Shown piece after piece: positions 50,973 through 60,846 of a stretch of DNA of 64,000 nucleotides (within the stretch, counting starts at the first letter, position 1; each line of letters begins with the position of its first letter). This DNA comes from Rhizobium rhizogenes NBRC 13257 (GTDB taxonomy: Bacteria > Pseudomonadota > Alphaproteobacteria > Rhizobiales > Rhizobiaceae), in contig NZ_BAYX01000014.1 in NCBI RefSeq assembly GCF_000696095.1, positions 1 to 64,000 of the forward strand. The letters are read 5' to 3'. The notes below the pieces were generated by a model that was given only the letters and a program-made list of their open reading frames with translations, searched no databases and was not told where the DNA came from. Position numbers and translations under genes: made by a program.

Positions 50973-51002
50973 AAGGGAAGACGCTCCCAACGTCTTCCCT
51001 TT
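50973..51002 (+). terminator. Terminator of hspQ
   Basis: AAGGGAAGACG, 7-base loop, CGTCTTCCCTT followed by TCGTTTT. Confidence 0.8.
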
Positions 51003-51044
51003 CGTTTTGAGCGGTTCACCTTTCACCAGACCGGTGCCGCAATA

Positions 51045-51074
51045 GAAAAAGCCCGGCTCGCGCCGGGCTTTTTC
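51045..51074. terminator. Bidirectional terminator between hspQ and the ialB-like gene
   Basis: GAAAAAGCCCGGC, loop TCGC, GCCGGGCTTTTTC: a perfect 13-bp stem flanked by A- and T-tracts, serving mainly the leftward gene. Confidence 0.92.
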
Positions 51075-51098
51075 ATGAAATCTCACAGGGGCCGCAGC

Positions 51099-51755
51099 TT
51101 ACTGCTTGGCGGCCTTCTGAGCGTCTTCGAGCTTCTTGCGAGCTTCCTCAGCCTTCTTCTGCATGCTGTCCTGCAGGCTCTTCTGGCTTTCGGCCAGCTT
51201 CGAGTCGGAGATCGCAGCACCGTCAAAGGCGGCGCCGAAACCGGTCAGCGAAATCTTGATCGGGTTCGGAGCGCGACGGAAGTTGATCGAGGTGAAGGTC
51301 ACGTCCGTGCCCTTCTTCAAAGCAGCGATCATGGCGTCGGTCACCGGCACTTCTGCCGTGCACTTGTCCGGCAAGCAGACAGCGTAATCGAGCTTCTGGC
51401 CCTTGCCGCCATCGATCTGCATGGTGATGCCCGGAGGGATCAGGCGTGCGGTCGGAACGGAAATCTGCAGGATCTTGCGGTTGACCTTGCCGTCGACCGA
51501 GATGAGGCCGACTGCCGTCACGAGCTGACCATTGTTAGCCATCATCAGGTTCTGAACGATGCAGATATCGGCATCGTCCTGCTTGGTGCAGGTCTTGTAC
51601 CAGCCGAGGCGCGGCTGGTTAGCATCGCCGCCACCGTCGGCAGGGGCTGCGCCGGAGGCGTCCTGAGCGAAAGCAGCGGCCGGAAGCGCTGCACCGATCA
51701 TGAGAGCCAGAGCAGACAGACCTGCCCGCGTTTTGTTGTCAGTCTTGAACATCAT
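51099..51755 (-). CDS. Invasion-associated locus B (IalB)-like secreted protein
   Basis: A 218-residue protein with signal peptide (LSALALMIGAALPAAAFA), starting at the ATG that has GGAGG about 10 bases upstream; a longer frame to 52070 overlaps the next gene's promoter. The mature domain has WYKTCTKQDDADICIVQ and CLPDKCTA (two disulfide-type pairs) and a coiled-coil tail (ESQKSLQDSMQKKAEEARKK). In Bartonella, IalB aids invasion; rhizobial members are probably envelope stress or surface proteins. Confidence 0.87.
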   Translation of the reverse strand: MMFKTDNKTRAGLSALALMIGAALPAAAFAQDASGAAPADGGGDANQPRLGWYKTCTKQDDADICIVQNLMMANNGQLVTAVGLISVDGKVNRKILQISVPTARLIPPGITMQIDGGKGQKLDYAVCLPDKCTAEVPVTDAMIAALKKGTDVTFTSINFRRAPNPIKISLTGFGAAFDGAAISDSKLAESQKSLQDSMQKKAEEARKKLEDAQKAAKQ

Positions 51756-52020
51756 AGCGAAACCGCCTCCTGAAATCCGATGCGGGACGACAGCCTGTCG
51801 CCCCATGCCAACCGGGTCAAACCAACGTCCACCTGTCGAATGAATAAGGCGAATGCATGACCCGGGAAACCCGGGACTTCTGTTACATCGCACAGGCGAG
51901 GATATCCAGCTTTTCTTTGGTCTTTTCTGCTGAGACCCAAGAATTCCCCGGCCGCGTGTTGAATTCGGCACTGTCATGATAAGGTCCGGCAGAATCATAC
52001 CCCTTACCGGAAAGGATGCC

Positions 52021-53829
52021 ATGCAAGCGCTCCGGATCGCTACTCTCCTGTTCTTCGCAGCATTCTGCAATGTGGCGGCCGCACAGCCGCTCTATGGCAT
52101 CGCAATGCATGGAGATCCCGCCCTGCCGGCGGACTATACGCATTTCCCCTACGTCAATCCGAACGTCAAAAAGGGCGGCCGTATCAGCTATGGCGTCGTC
52201 GGCACCTTCGACAATCTCAATCCCTTCATTCTGAAGAGCATGCGTACGACGGCGCGCGGCATGTGGGATCCCGATTACGGCAATCTCATCTACGAATCGC
52301 TGATGCAGCGCTCGCGCGACGAGCCCTTCACCCTTTATGGGCTGCTGGCACAGACGGTCGAATGGGACGAGAGCCGCAGTTTCATCCAGTTCAACCTCAA
52401 TCCGAACGCCAAATGGTCGGACGGGCAGCCGGTGACGCCCGAGGATGTGATTTTCACCTTCGAGCTCCTGCGCGACAAGGGCCGTGTGGTCTTCTCCTCC
52501 CCGCTGCAGGCCGTCGGCAAGATGGAGAAGGTCGGCGAGCATGGCGTGCTGATCCATTTCAACGACAAGGCGAATCGCGAAACGCCGCTGATCATCGCCA
52601 CGCTGCCGATCCTGCCGAAACACGCCACCGATCCGGAAAGTTTCGACCGGACCACGCTTGCCATTCCCATCGGCTCCGGCCCCTATGGGATCAAGAGCAT
52701 CGACCCCGGCCAACGCATCATCTTCCAACGCAATCCCGACTATTGGGGCAAGGATATTCCGACGAAGGTCGGCGTCGACAATTACGACGAGATTTCCGTC
52801 ACCTATTTCCTGCAGGAAACCACGCTGTTCGAAGCTTTCAAGAAGGGCGATATCGACGTCTATCCCGACGGAAGCCCGGGCCACTGGCAACAGGCCTATG
52901 ACTTTCCGGCAGCCACCTCCGGCGCTGTCGTCAAGGACGTTTTCAAGCCGAAGCTACCGAGCGGCATGTTCGGTTTTGTCTTCAACACGCGCCGGCCGAT
53001 CTTCGCCGACAAGAAGGTGCGGCAGGGCCTGACGCTTGCCTTCGATTTCGAATGGGTCAACCGCAGCCTTTCCTCGAACGCCTATACGCGCACGCAGAGT
53101 TACTGGCAGAACTCCGATCTCTCATCGCTCGGCGTGCCCGCTGATGCACGCGAGCTGGCCATGCTCGGCCCGATCAAGGATCGCATCGATCCCGATGTGC
53201 TCGATGGCACCTATAGGCTGCCCGTCAGCGACGGGTCCGGTCGCGATCGCGTCATCCTGCGCAAGGCCGTCGATCTGCTCCAGCAGGGCGGCTACACGAT
53301 CAAAGGCGAAAAGATGGTCGATAGCGCCGGGCGTCAGTTGAGCTTCGAGATCATGACGCAGAATGCCGATCAGGAGCGCATCGCGATCGCCTATCGCCGG
53401 TCATTGGCGCTGCTCGGCATCTCTGTGACGATCCGCACCGTCGATGATTCGCAATATCAGCTCCGGACGATCAGCTTCGATTACGACATGATCCTCAAAG
53501 CCTACCCCTCATCGCTGTCGCCAGGCATCGAGCAGGTGGGACGCTGGAGCTCCGCCGCTGCCAAGGCCGAAGGCAGCCTCAATTTCGCGGGTGTCGCTGA
53601 TCCCGATGTCGATACTTTGATGGATCACTTCCTGACGGCTCACTCCGCCGAGGATTTCCGTGACGCGGTGCACTCCTTCGACCGCCTCTTGATTTCCGGC
53701 TACTACGTCCTGCCGCTCTATCATATCGGCCAGCAATGGGTGGCGCGACGCAGCCGCATCGCCCATCCCGATGTGCTGCCCCTATACGGTTATCAATTGC
53801 CGACATGGTGGGACGCTTCGGTGCAATAG
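52021..53829 (+). CDS. Extracellular solute-binding protein, family 5 (YejA-like)
   Basis: A 602-residue binding protein. The ATG at 52021 follows AAGGA-TGCC; an ATG at 51976 has no such site. It has a signal peptide (ATLLFFAAFCNVAAAQP) and the SBP_bac_5 signature (FNLNPNAKWSDGQPVTPEDV) with a two-lobed fold. YejA binds peptides such as microcin C. Unlike in a yej operon, no permease genes follow. Confidence 0.88.
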   Translation: MQALRIATLLFFAAFCNVAAAQPLYGIAMHGDPALPADYTHFPYVNPNVKKGGRISYGVVGTFDNLNPFILKSMRTTARGMWDPDYGNLIYESLMQRSRDEPFTLYGLLAQTVEWDESRSFIQFNLNPNAKWSDGQPVTPEDVIFTFELLRDKGRVVFSSPLQAVGKMEKVGEHGVLIHFNDKANRETPLIIATLPILPKHATDPESFDRTTLAIPIGSGPYGIKSIDPGQRIIFQRNPDYWGKDIPTKVGVDNYDEISVTYFLQETTLFEAFKKGDIDVYPDGSPGHWQQAYDFPAATSGAVVKDVFKPKLPSGMFGFVFNTRRPIFADKKVRQGLTLAFDFEWVNRSLSSNAYTRTQSYWQNSDLSSLGVPADARELAMLGPIKDRIDPDVLDGTYRLPVSDGSGRDRVILRKAVDLLQQGGYTIKGEKMVDSAGRQLSFEIMTQNADQERIAIAYRRSLALLGISVTIRTVDDSQYQLRTISFDYDMILKAYPSSLSPGIEQVGRWSSAAAKAEGSLNFAGVADPDVDTLMDHFLTAHSAEDFRDAVHSFDRLLISGYYVLPLYHIGQQWVARRSRIAHPDVLPLYGYQLPTWWDASVQ

Positions 53830-53939
53830 GGCACTGAAGCCGCCAAAATGTTGCCGGTTCCCTTTCGGTAACCGGTTGAAGCCTCCGGCTGGAAAGCCTA
53901 GATGGGATCTTTGGCCGATAAAGCGGAAGGACACGGACC

Positions 53940-54611
53940 ATGGAACGCATCACGATCGATATCGTCTCGGACGTCGTATGTCCCTGGTGCTATCTCGGCA
54001 AGGCGCGGCTAGAGCTGGCGATCGCCGAGGTGCAGGACGAAGTGGGCGTAGACCTCAACTGGCGCCCCTATCGGCTCAATCCCGAATATCCGCCCGAGGG
54101 CGTCGACCAGAAGAAGGCGCTGGCGCAGACGCTCGGCGGCGAGGAGCGTGTCGCGCAGGCGCACAAGATGCTGAGCGATCTCGGCCGCGACGTCGGCATC
54201 AAGTTCGATTTCGACGCCATCAAGATCGGCCCGAACACGCTTGATGCCCACCGCCTCATCCATTGGGCGGGGACCGAAAACCGCGAAAAGCAGGAGAAGG
54301 TGGTCAACGCCCTGTTCAAGGCCAATTTCGAGGAAGGACGCAATGTCGGCGATCATGCCGTGCTGCTGGATATCGCCGAAGGCGCCGGCCTCGACCGCTC
54401 CGTCATCGCAGCCCTGCTCTCCTCCGACGCCGACCGCGACCTGATCATCGGCGAGATCGAAGCAGCGCAGAAGATCGGCGTCACCGGCGTCCCCTTCTTC
54501 ATCTTCGACCAGCAATATGCCGTCAGCGGCGCCCAGACGCCGGATGTACTCATCGAGGCACTGCGCGATATCGCCAAGATGAAGGCTGAGGCGCGGGCTG
54601 GGATGAATTGA
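53940..54611 (+). CDS. DsbA-family oxidoreductase (FrnE-like)
   Basis: A 223-residue cytoplasmic thioredoxin-fold protein. The redox motif CPWC is at residues 14-17 (SDVVCPWCYLGKARLELA). A helical insertion holds the LDAHRLIHWAG segment, and the cis-Pro loop is GVTGVPFFIFDQQYAVSGAQ. FrnE-type proteins act in oxidative-stress redox reactions or isomerisation. No signal peptide. Confidence 0.9.
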   Translation: MERITIDIVSDVVCPWCYLGKARLELAIAEVQDEVGVDLNWRPYRLNPEYPPEGVDQKKALAQTLGGEERVAQAHKMLSDLGRDVGIKFDFDAIKIGPNTLDAHRLIHWAGTENREKQEKVVNALFKANFEEGRNVGDHAVLLDIAEGAGLDRSVIAALLSSDADRDLIIGEIEAAQKIGVTGVPFFIFDQQYAVSGAQTPDVLIEALRDIAKMKAEARAGMN

Positions 54612-54738
54612 GCGGCGTCTACAGATTTTAACCTTCATAGGGGGAAGGTCACGGCTGCTTCTTAAAAGAGTTGAAGGACGCTTTGCGCCCTCATCCTCGC
54701 CGTTCGCGGGCAAAGTGAGTCGTACCGAAAGCGGCCAT

Positions 54739-55644
54739 CTATTCCAGATACGGCGTCAGCACATCTTCGATCCATTTCATGAATGCGCGGACTCGGCGCG
54801 ACAGATTGCTCCGATGTGCTACGACGAGGGACACGGCGATCGCCCGGCGACGAAAATCGGGCATGATCTCCACAAGCGCTCCACTCTCTATGTATTGGCC
54901 AATCCCCAAGAGTGGCGCCTGAATCAGGCCAAGGCCGGCGAGTGCAGCGGCGTCGTAGGTTTGCGCGCTATTAACGTGTAGCGCACCTGGCAACTGAAGC
55001 ACCGCGTAGCCGTAGCCATCCGGATATTCCCATCCATAGGGTCTTGCGCCCAAAATCGTCGAAAAATGAATTGTCCGATGCCCCTGGCGCTGGAGGTCTT
55101 CTAGCGATCGAGGGATGCCATAGCGCGCCAGATAGGCGGGACTGGCAGCGTTGGCCATGCGCAATAGGCCCAACGAGCGGGCAATCAGCGTCTCGTCCCC
55201 GATGGGTCCAAGCCGCAACACACAGTCGAACCCTTCTTGAACCAGATCGACTTGCCGATCCGTACTCGAAAGCTCCAGCTCCAACTCTGGGTGAGCCGCC
55301 ATGAAAGCCGGTAAAGCCGGCACGATCGTTGTGCGCGCCACCTCAGTGGGAAGATCAACCCGTAAGCGCCCGCGAAGTGCCACGCTGTCGCCTGCGAACA
55401 TTGAGTGTAGGTCATCAACTTCAGCCAGCAGATCGCGGGCGCGGGCATGAAATGCGCGTCCGTCCTCCGTCAACTGCACGCTGCGTGTCGTCCGGTGCAG
55501 GAGCCTGACACCGACATCTTCTTCCAGCTTCCGGACCGCCGTTGAGGCCCTTCCCTTTTGAATGCCCAGGCTATCGGCCGCGTGAGTGAAGCTCCCCATT
55601 TCGGCTACCGTTATGAAAATGAGGATAGGTTCGAGATTCTGCAT
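54739..55644 (-). CDS. LysR-family transcriptional regulator
   Basis: A 301-residue regulator from an ATG with GAGG seven bases upstream (19 residues shorter than the longest frame). HTH: ILIFITVAEMGSFTHAADSL (residues about 7-26), then RKLEEDVGVRLLHRTTRSV. The effector domain follows (LRVDLPTEVARTTIVPALPA). It belongs to the QseA/DsdC-like branch by pattern. Divergent from the DoxX-NmrA pair and probably their regulator. Confidence 0.9.
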   Translation of the reverse strand: MQNLEPILIFITVAEMGSFTHAADSLGIQKGRASTAVRKLEEDVGVRLLHRTTRSVQLTEDGRAFHARARDLLAEVDDLHSMFAGDSVALRGRLRVDLPTEVARTTIVPALPAFMAAHPELELELSSTDRQVDLVQEGFDCVLRLGPIGDETLIARSLGLLRMANAASPAYLARYGIPRSLEDLQRQGHRTIHFSTILGARPYGWEYPDGYGYAVLQLPGALHVNSAQTYDAAALAGLGLIQAPLLGIGQYIESGALVEIMPDFRRRAIAVSLVVAHRSNLSRRVRAFMKWIEDVLTPYLE

Positions 55645-55660
55645 TTTCGCGCCTCGGTAT

Positions 55661-55680
55661 TGTTCACATTGAAGAGAACA
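55661..55680. promoter_or_regulatory. LysR-type operator candidate
   Basis: TGTTC-N10-GAACA, an inverted repeat in the divergent promoter region of the lysR and doxX-like genes. The spacing and size fit a LysR recognition site. Confidence 0.5.
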
Positions 55681-55762
55681 GTGAGTTCGGTTCCTAGGCA
55701 TTTATCATACCCAAGAGACACAGTAGCCTTCGAAATTAGATGACCACATCGGAGAACGACAA

Positions 55763-56185
55763 GTGTCCAAAACCATGAACCCGCATCAGTTATCTAAAAC
55801 CATGACCTTACATCGCGCCCTGTGGGCCGGCCGCATAATGAGCGCGATTGTCGTTATCGCCCTGGTGGCAGACGGTACTATTCAGCTTTTCGCGCCGGCA
55901 CAGATTGCGAGCATGTTGCAGGAAACTGGGTTCGCGATGGACCTGACCCGCGTCGTGGGGCCGATCATACTCGCCAGCGCCATCCTCTACGCCACTCCGG
56001 CCACAGCCGTCCTCGGTGCGATCCTGGTGACTGGCTTTCTGGGAGGTGCCATCTGCGCCCATGTCCGCATCGGTGAGTTGGGGTCGCCGCCGGAACTTAT
56101 TTCCCTGCTTCTGGGCGTGATGACATGGGGCGGCCTCTATCTGCGCGATCCCCGTATTCGGGCCATTTTGCCGCTCATCCATTGA
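55763..56185 (+). CDS. DoxX-like membrane protein
   Basis: A 140-residue, four-span membrane protein beginning at GTG with GGAG eight bases upstream. The spans include IMSAIVVIALVADGTIQLFA, VVGPIILASAILYATPATAV and ELISLLLGVMTWGGLYL, the DoxX_2 pattern. It is followed after 44 bases by an NmrA-like reductase, a pair common under LysR control in rhizobia. Confidence 0.8.
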   Translation: MSKTMNPHQLSKTMTLHRALWAGRIMSAIVVIALVADGTIQLFAPAQIASMLQETGFAMDLTRVVGPIILASAILYATPATAVLGAILVTGFLGGAICAHVRIGELGSPPELISLLLGVMTWGGLYLRDPRIRAILPLIH

Positions 56186-56229
56186 ACTAACAGGGGCGTT
56201 GTTCTGTCCTTAAAATCAGGAGAAAATGC

Positions 56230-57102
56230 ATGTTTTTAGTAATGGGAATTACCGGAAAAGTCGGTGGTGCAACGGCACAACATCTGTTGACACAAGGCAA
56301 GAAAGTACGCGCGCTCGTCCGTAACCGCGAAAAAGCGGCCAATTGGGCAGACAAGGGCGTGGAATTGGTAGACGGCGATTGGAATGATTCGGCAGCCATC
56401 GAACAGGCGCTCAAAGGCGTTGAAGGTGCGTTTGTTATGTTGCCTTCTGTATGGGCACCCTCGCCTGACTACAAAGAAGCAAAGTGCATGATTGCGAACT
56501 ATGTCGCAGCGCTCACCAAGGCAGCGCCGCCGCGAGTGGTAGCGCTCTCGTCGATGGGTGCGAACAGAACCAGCGGGCTCGGGATGATCACGGCGCTGTC
56601 GCTTCTGGAGCAAGGTTTTCGCAATCTGACATCTCCGGTCACCTTTGTGCGCGCAGGCGGCTTCTTCGAAAACTTCCTTTACGGCTTGCACGTCGCCCAA
56701 GGTGGAATGCTTCCGGTCTACTATAATCCGACAAACCGGAAATCGACCATGGTCGCGACGAACGACATCGGCGCGGAGGTTGCAATCCTTTTGACCGGGC
56801 CAACCTGGCCTGGGCATCGTGTCGTCGAGCTTGGTTCGATGGTCAGCGCAGATGAAGTCGCGAAGCAATTGGGTGAAGTCCTGAATCTCGACGTGAAAGC
56901 CTTTGCAGTCCCCCGTGCAGGGTGGGCGGAAGCGTTCGAGCAATTCGGTATCCCCAAGGGTCACACCGGGCCTGCCGAAGAAATGTATGAGGCCGTGAAT
57001 GCAGGATGGATGGACCTCGGAGCCGAGGGGACGGAGCACATAGCGGGTACGACGTCCGCATGCGAAGTCTTTGAGGCTGCACAGAAAGCCGCTAAGGCGT
57101 AA
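56230..57102 (+). CDS. NmrA-like NAD(P)-binding protein
   Basis: A 290-residue Rossmann-fold protein: the nucleotide-binding GITGKVGG is at residues 6-13; VRALVRNREKA follows for NADP preference, and an atypical short-chain dehydrogenase core without a clear YxxxK. It resembles NAD(P)H-sensing or quinone-type reductases. Substrate unknown. Confidence 0.85.
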   Translation: MFLVMGITGKVGGATAQHLLTQGKKVRALVRNREKAANWADKGVELVDGDWNDSAAIEQALKGVEGAFVMLPSVWAPSPDYKEAKCMIANYVAALTKAAPPRVVALSSMGANRTSGLGMITALSLLEQGFRNLTSPVTFVRAGGFFENFLYGLHVAQGGMLPVYYNPTNRKSTMVATNDIGAEVAILLTGPTWPGHRVVELGSMVSADEVAKQLGEVLNLDVKAFAVPRAGWAEAFEQFGIPKGHTGPAEEMYEAVNAGWMDLGAEGTEHIAGTTSACEVFEAAQKAAKA

Positions 57103-57224
57103 GTCAGGGACGGATCAGGCGTGACCGAGACTACCCGCTTCTGCATCAGACGCGTCACGGGAAGCACTCAACAGTTCAAGTCAACACGAGGCGCGTCTAC
57201 TCCCGCCTAATCTTCTGAATCTCA

Positions 57225-57262
57225 GAATAGCGGCCTTTTGGCTTGGGAGAAGTCCGCTATTC
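57225..57262. terminator. Hairpin in the mfd/NmrA convergent gap
   Basis: GAATAGCGG (57225-57233) pairs with CCGCTATTC (57254-57262), 20-base loop. It may end either transcript. Confidence 0.45.
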
Positions 57263-57345
57263 GCGCCTTTTCATTTCATAGCGGCCCGACTGCTCTCGGC
57301 CGCAAAGCTGTCGTCAATACCACTGCCTGCTGATTGCCTGTCTTT

Positions 57346-60300
57346 CTACTTCGCCAACTCCGCCAACTGCGTCATCACCACAGCCGCTCCCTGCAACCTC
57401 TTCTCCGGCGTCGGCAAATCCCGCGTCAGGAACACGCTGTGGTCCGGGCGGATCTTCGCCATGGTGCCCTGCTTGGCGATATAGCCGACGAGATTGGCCG
57501 GGTTCGGGAATTCCTTGTTGCGGAACTGTACGACGACGCCCTTCGGGCCGGCATCCAGCTTTTCGACATTGGCGACGCGGCAGAGCGACTTGATGTAGAC
57601 GATCTTCAGGAGATGCTGCACCTCGATCGGCATTGGCCCGAAGCGGTCGATCATTTCGGCGCCGAAGCCGTCGATTTCCTTGATTTCGGTGATCTCGCCG
57701 AGGCGGCGATAGAGCGCCATGCGCAGATGTAGGTCCGGCACGTAGGCGTCGGGGATCATGACCGGTGTGCCGACAGAGATCTGCGGCGACCAGCCGGTGT
57801 CCTGGATCTCGTCGACGCCCTTGACCTCGGCAACGGCCTCTTCGAGCATCTGCTGGTAGAGTTCGAAGCCGACTTCCTTGATATGGCCGGACTGCTCCTC
57901 GCCGAGCAGATTGCCGGCGCCGCGGATATCGAGGTCGTGGCTGGCGAGCTGGAAGCCGGCGCCGAGCGTATCGAGCGATTGCAGCACCTTGAGGCGGCGC
58001 TCGGCCGTCGTCGTCAGCACCTTGTTGACCGGCAGGGTGAACAGCGCAAAGGCGCGCACCTTGGAACGGCCGACACGGCCGCGCAGCTGGTAGAGCTGCG
58101 CCAGGCCGAACATGTCGGCGCGGTGGACGATCAGCGTATTGGCCGTGGGCACGTCGAGGCCGGATTCAACGATGGTGGTCGAGAGCAACACATCGTAGCG
58201 GCCTTCGTAGAAGGCGTTCATGATGTCCTCGAGCTCGCCGGCCGGCATCTGGCCATGCGCAACCGCCACCTTCAGCTCCGGCACGTCCGATTGCAGGAAG
58301 GCGTGAATGTCGGCGAGATCGGCCAGACGCGGGCAGACATAAAAACTCTGGCCGCCGCGATAATGCTCACGCATCAGCGTTTCGCGGATGACGAGCGAAT
58401 CGAAGGGCGAGATGAAAGTGCGAACCGCCATACGGTCGACCGGGGGCGTGGTGATCAGCGACAGTTCGCGCACGCCGGTCATGGCAAGCTGCAGCGTGCG
58501 CGGGATCGGCGTCGCCGACAGCGTCAGTACATGCACGTCACTCTTCAGCTCCTTCAGGCGCTCCTTGTGCTTGACGCCGAAATGTTGCTCCTCGTCGATG
58601 ACCAGCAGGCCGAGATTGGCGAACTGGATACCGGCGCCGAGCAGCGCATGCGTGCCGACGACGATATCGGTCTTGCCATCGGCCACTTCCTTCTTGGTCA
58701 GCGCCAGATCCTTGGCGCCGACGAGGCGGGATGCCTGCTGTATGCGGATCGGCAGGCCACGGAAGCGGTCGGTGAAGGTCTTGAAATGCTGACGCGCCAG
58801 AAGCGTCGTCGGCACGACGACGGCGACCTGCGCGCCGTTCATGGCGGCGACGAAGGCAGCGCGCAGCGCCACTTCCGTCTTGCCGAAGCCGACGTCACCG
58901 CAGACAAGTCGATCCATCGGGCGGCCGGCGCCGAGATCGTCGCGCACCGCTTCGATGGCGTTCATCTGGTCTTCGGTCTCGTCATAGGGGAAGCGGGCGG
59001 CGAACTCGTCATAGAGGCCATCCGGGGTGCTGAGCACCGGCGCATGCCGCGTCAGGCGCTCGGCTGCGATGCGGATCAACGCACCGGCCATATCCAACAG
59101 GCGCTTCTTGAGCTTGGCCTTGCGCATCTGCCATGCGCCGCCACCCAGCTTGTCGAGCTGCGCCTCGGTGCCCTCACCCCCGTAGCGCGACAGAAGATCG
59201 ATATTTTCGACCGGCAGGAACAGCTTGGCGTCGTCGGCATATTGCAGCTCAAGACATGCATGCGGCGCACCCGCCGCCTCGATAGTCCTCAGACCGACGA
59301 AACGGCCGATACCGTGTTCGGCATGGACGACGATCGATCCCTCGTCGAGACCTGCCACTTCCGAGATGAAATCGGCGGCGCGCTTGCGGCGCTTGGAGCG
59401 GCGCACCATGCGGTCGCCGAGAATATCCTGCTCGCCGATGACGACGAAATCACCGACTTCGAAACCGGCTTCCAGGCTCAGCACGGCCGCTGCCGCCTCG
59501 CCCTTCGCCAATGTCGGAAGGTCTTTGAAAGACTCGATCGTCTTCACGCGTGCAAGGCCGTGTTCGGCAAGCACCTGCAAGAGGCGGTCGAGCGAGCCTT
59601 CCGTCCAGGCCGTGATCATTACCTTGCCGCCGGCGGCACGCCGTTCGGCGATATGTTTGACCACGGAATCGAAGACGTTGACGCGCTCTGCGTCAGCGTT
59701 TTCGGTCGCGGATCGTGCCCAGCGAGGACCCTGACGGGCCTCGATATTGATGACGCGACGAGCCTCGCCCTCGTGTTCGTTGAAAGGCGAGATGCGGATG
59801 GCGTTGAAAGCATCGAGCGCTTTGCTGAGGGTGCCGCCGTCGAGATAGAGCTGGCCTGGCGTTACCGGCTTGTAGGGCGTGCCCTGCGACATCTGGCTCT
59901 TGGCCGGCTGTCCGGAGTTCAAGCGGGCATCATAATAGTCGAAAACGAGCTTGGAGCGCTCCTCGGCGGCTTCACGCACCGTATGGTCGGTGACCAGCCG
60001 GAAGCCCCGGAGGTAGTCGAAGACCGTCTCCAGCTTCTCGTAGAACAGCGGTAGCCAATGTTCCATGCCGGCATAGCGGCGGCCTTCGGAGACGGCGACA
60101 TAGAGCGCGTCGTCGCGCGTAGCGGCACCAAAGGAGGAAAGGTAATTCTTGCGGAAGCGGCTGATGGTGTCCGGCGTCAGCGTCACCTCGCTCATCGGAT
60201 TGAGATCGAGGGAGCGGACCTGGCCGGTGGTGCGCTGGCTGGCGGGATCGAAGCTGCGGATGCTTTCCAGCGTGTCTCCGAAGAAATCGAGGCGCACCGG

Positions 60301-60846
60301 CTCTTCCGTCCCCGGCACGAAGACATCGAGGATGCCGCCGCGCACGGCATATTCACCGACTTCACGCACGGTCGCGACGCGGTCGAAGCCGTTGCGCTCC
60401 AGGCGGCCGGCGATATCGTCCATACGCACCTGATTGCCCGGTCGGGCCGAAAATGCCAGGCTCTCGATCACATCCTGCGGCGCCACTTTTTGCAGCATGG
60501 CGTTGACGGTCACCAACACGATCGCCGCATGCGGCTTGCGATGGTAGGCGATCAGGCCGCTCAAGGCCGCGAGACGGCGGGCCGAGGTGTCGGAGCTGGG
60601 CGACACGCGGTCATAGGGAAGACAGTCCCAGGCAGGCAGCGTCAAAACCGGGATTTCGGGCGCGAGGAAACCGAGCATCTGCTCGACATCGGCCATGTGC
60701 TGACCGTCCGACATGACATAGGCGACCGGCTCGCCGGTTCGTGCCAGTTCGGCCAGCAGGAAGGGCTCCATGCCCGCCGGAACATGGCCAACCGTCAGCG
60801 GCTCGCTCGCCGCGAGCAGTTTCTTCGCGTCGAATCCTGGGATCAT
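57346..60846 (-). CDS. mfd: Transcription-repair coupling factor
   Basis: A 1166-residue protein. N-terminal UvrB-like domains, the RNA-polymerase interaction domain (FVGLRTIEAAGAPHACLEL), the superfamily 2 translocase with Walker A GDVGFGKTEVAL and DEEQ box (VIDEEQHFGVKHKE), then TRG and C-terminal domains. It strips stalled RNA polymerase and recruits UvrA. The ATG overlaps the sdhE stop, forming an operon. Confidence 0.97.
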   Translation of the reverse strand: MIPGFDAKKLLAASEPLTVGHVPAGMEPFLLAELARTGEPVAYVMSDGQHMADVEQMLGFLAPEIPVLTLPAWDCLPYDRVSPSSDTSARRLAALSGLIAYHRKPHAAIVLVTVNAMLQKVAPQDVIESLAFSARPGNQVRMDDIAGRLERNGFDRVATVREVGEYAVRGGILDVFVPGTEEPVRLDFFGDTLESIRSFDPASQRTTGQVRSLDLNPMSEVTLTPDTISRFRKNYLSSFGAATRDDALYVAVSEGRRYAGMEHWLPLFYEKLETVFDYLRGFRLVTDHTVREAAEERSKLVFDYYDARLNSGQPAKSQMSQGTPYKPVTPGQLYLDGGTLSKALDAFNAIRISPFNEHEGEARRVINIEARQGPRWARSATENADAERVNVFDSVVKHIAERRAAGGKVMITAWTEGSLDRLLQVLAEHGLARVKTIESFKDLPTLAKGEAAAAVLSLEAGFEVGDFVVIGEQDILGDRMVRRSKRRKRAADFISEVAGLDEGSIVVHAEHGIGRFVGLRTIEAAGAPHACLELQYADDAKLFLPVENIDLLSRYGGEGTEAQLDKLGGGAWQMRKAKLKKRLLDMAGALIRIAAERLTRHAPVLSTPDGLYDEFAARFPYDETEDQMNAIEAVRDDLGAGRPMDRLVCGDVGFGKTEVALRAAFVAAMNGAQVAVVVPTTLLARQHFKTFTDRFRGLPIRIQQASRLVGAKDLALTKKEVADGKTDIVVGTHALLGAGIQFANLGLLVIDEEQHFGVKHKERLKELKSDVHVLTLSATPIPRTLQLAMTGVRELSLITTPPVDRMAVRTFISPFDSLVIRETLMREHYRGGQSFYVCPRLADLADIHAFLQSDVPELKVAVAHGQMPAGELEDIMNAFYEGRYDVLLSTTIVESGLDVPTANTLIVHRADMFGLAQLYQLRGRVGRSKVRAFALFTLPVNKVLTTTAERRLKVLQSLDTLGAGFQLASHDLDIRGAGNLLGEEQSGHIKEVGFELYQQMLEEAVAEVKGVDEIQDTGWSPQISVGTPVMIPDAYVPDLHLRMALYRRLGEITEIKEIDGFGAEMIDRFGPMPIEVQHLLKIVYIKSLCRVANVEKLDAGPKGVVVQFRNKEFPNPANLVGYIAKQGTMAKIRPDHSVFLTRDLPTPEKRLQGAAVVMTQLAELAK

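Noticed and set aside
57883..60054. A 723-codon plus-strand open frame opposite mfd
   Set aside because: Same shadow effect inside a well-identified gene; low-complexity product.
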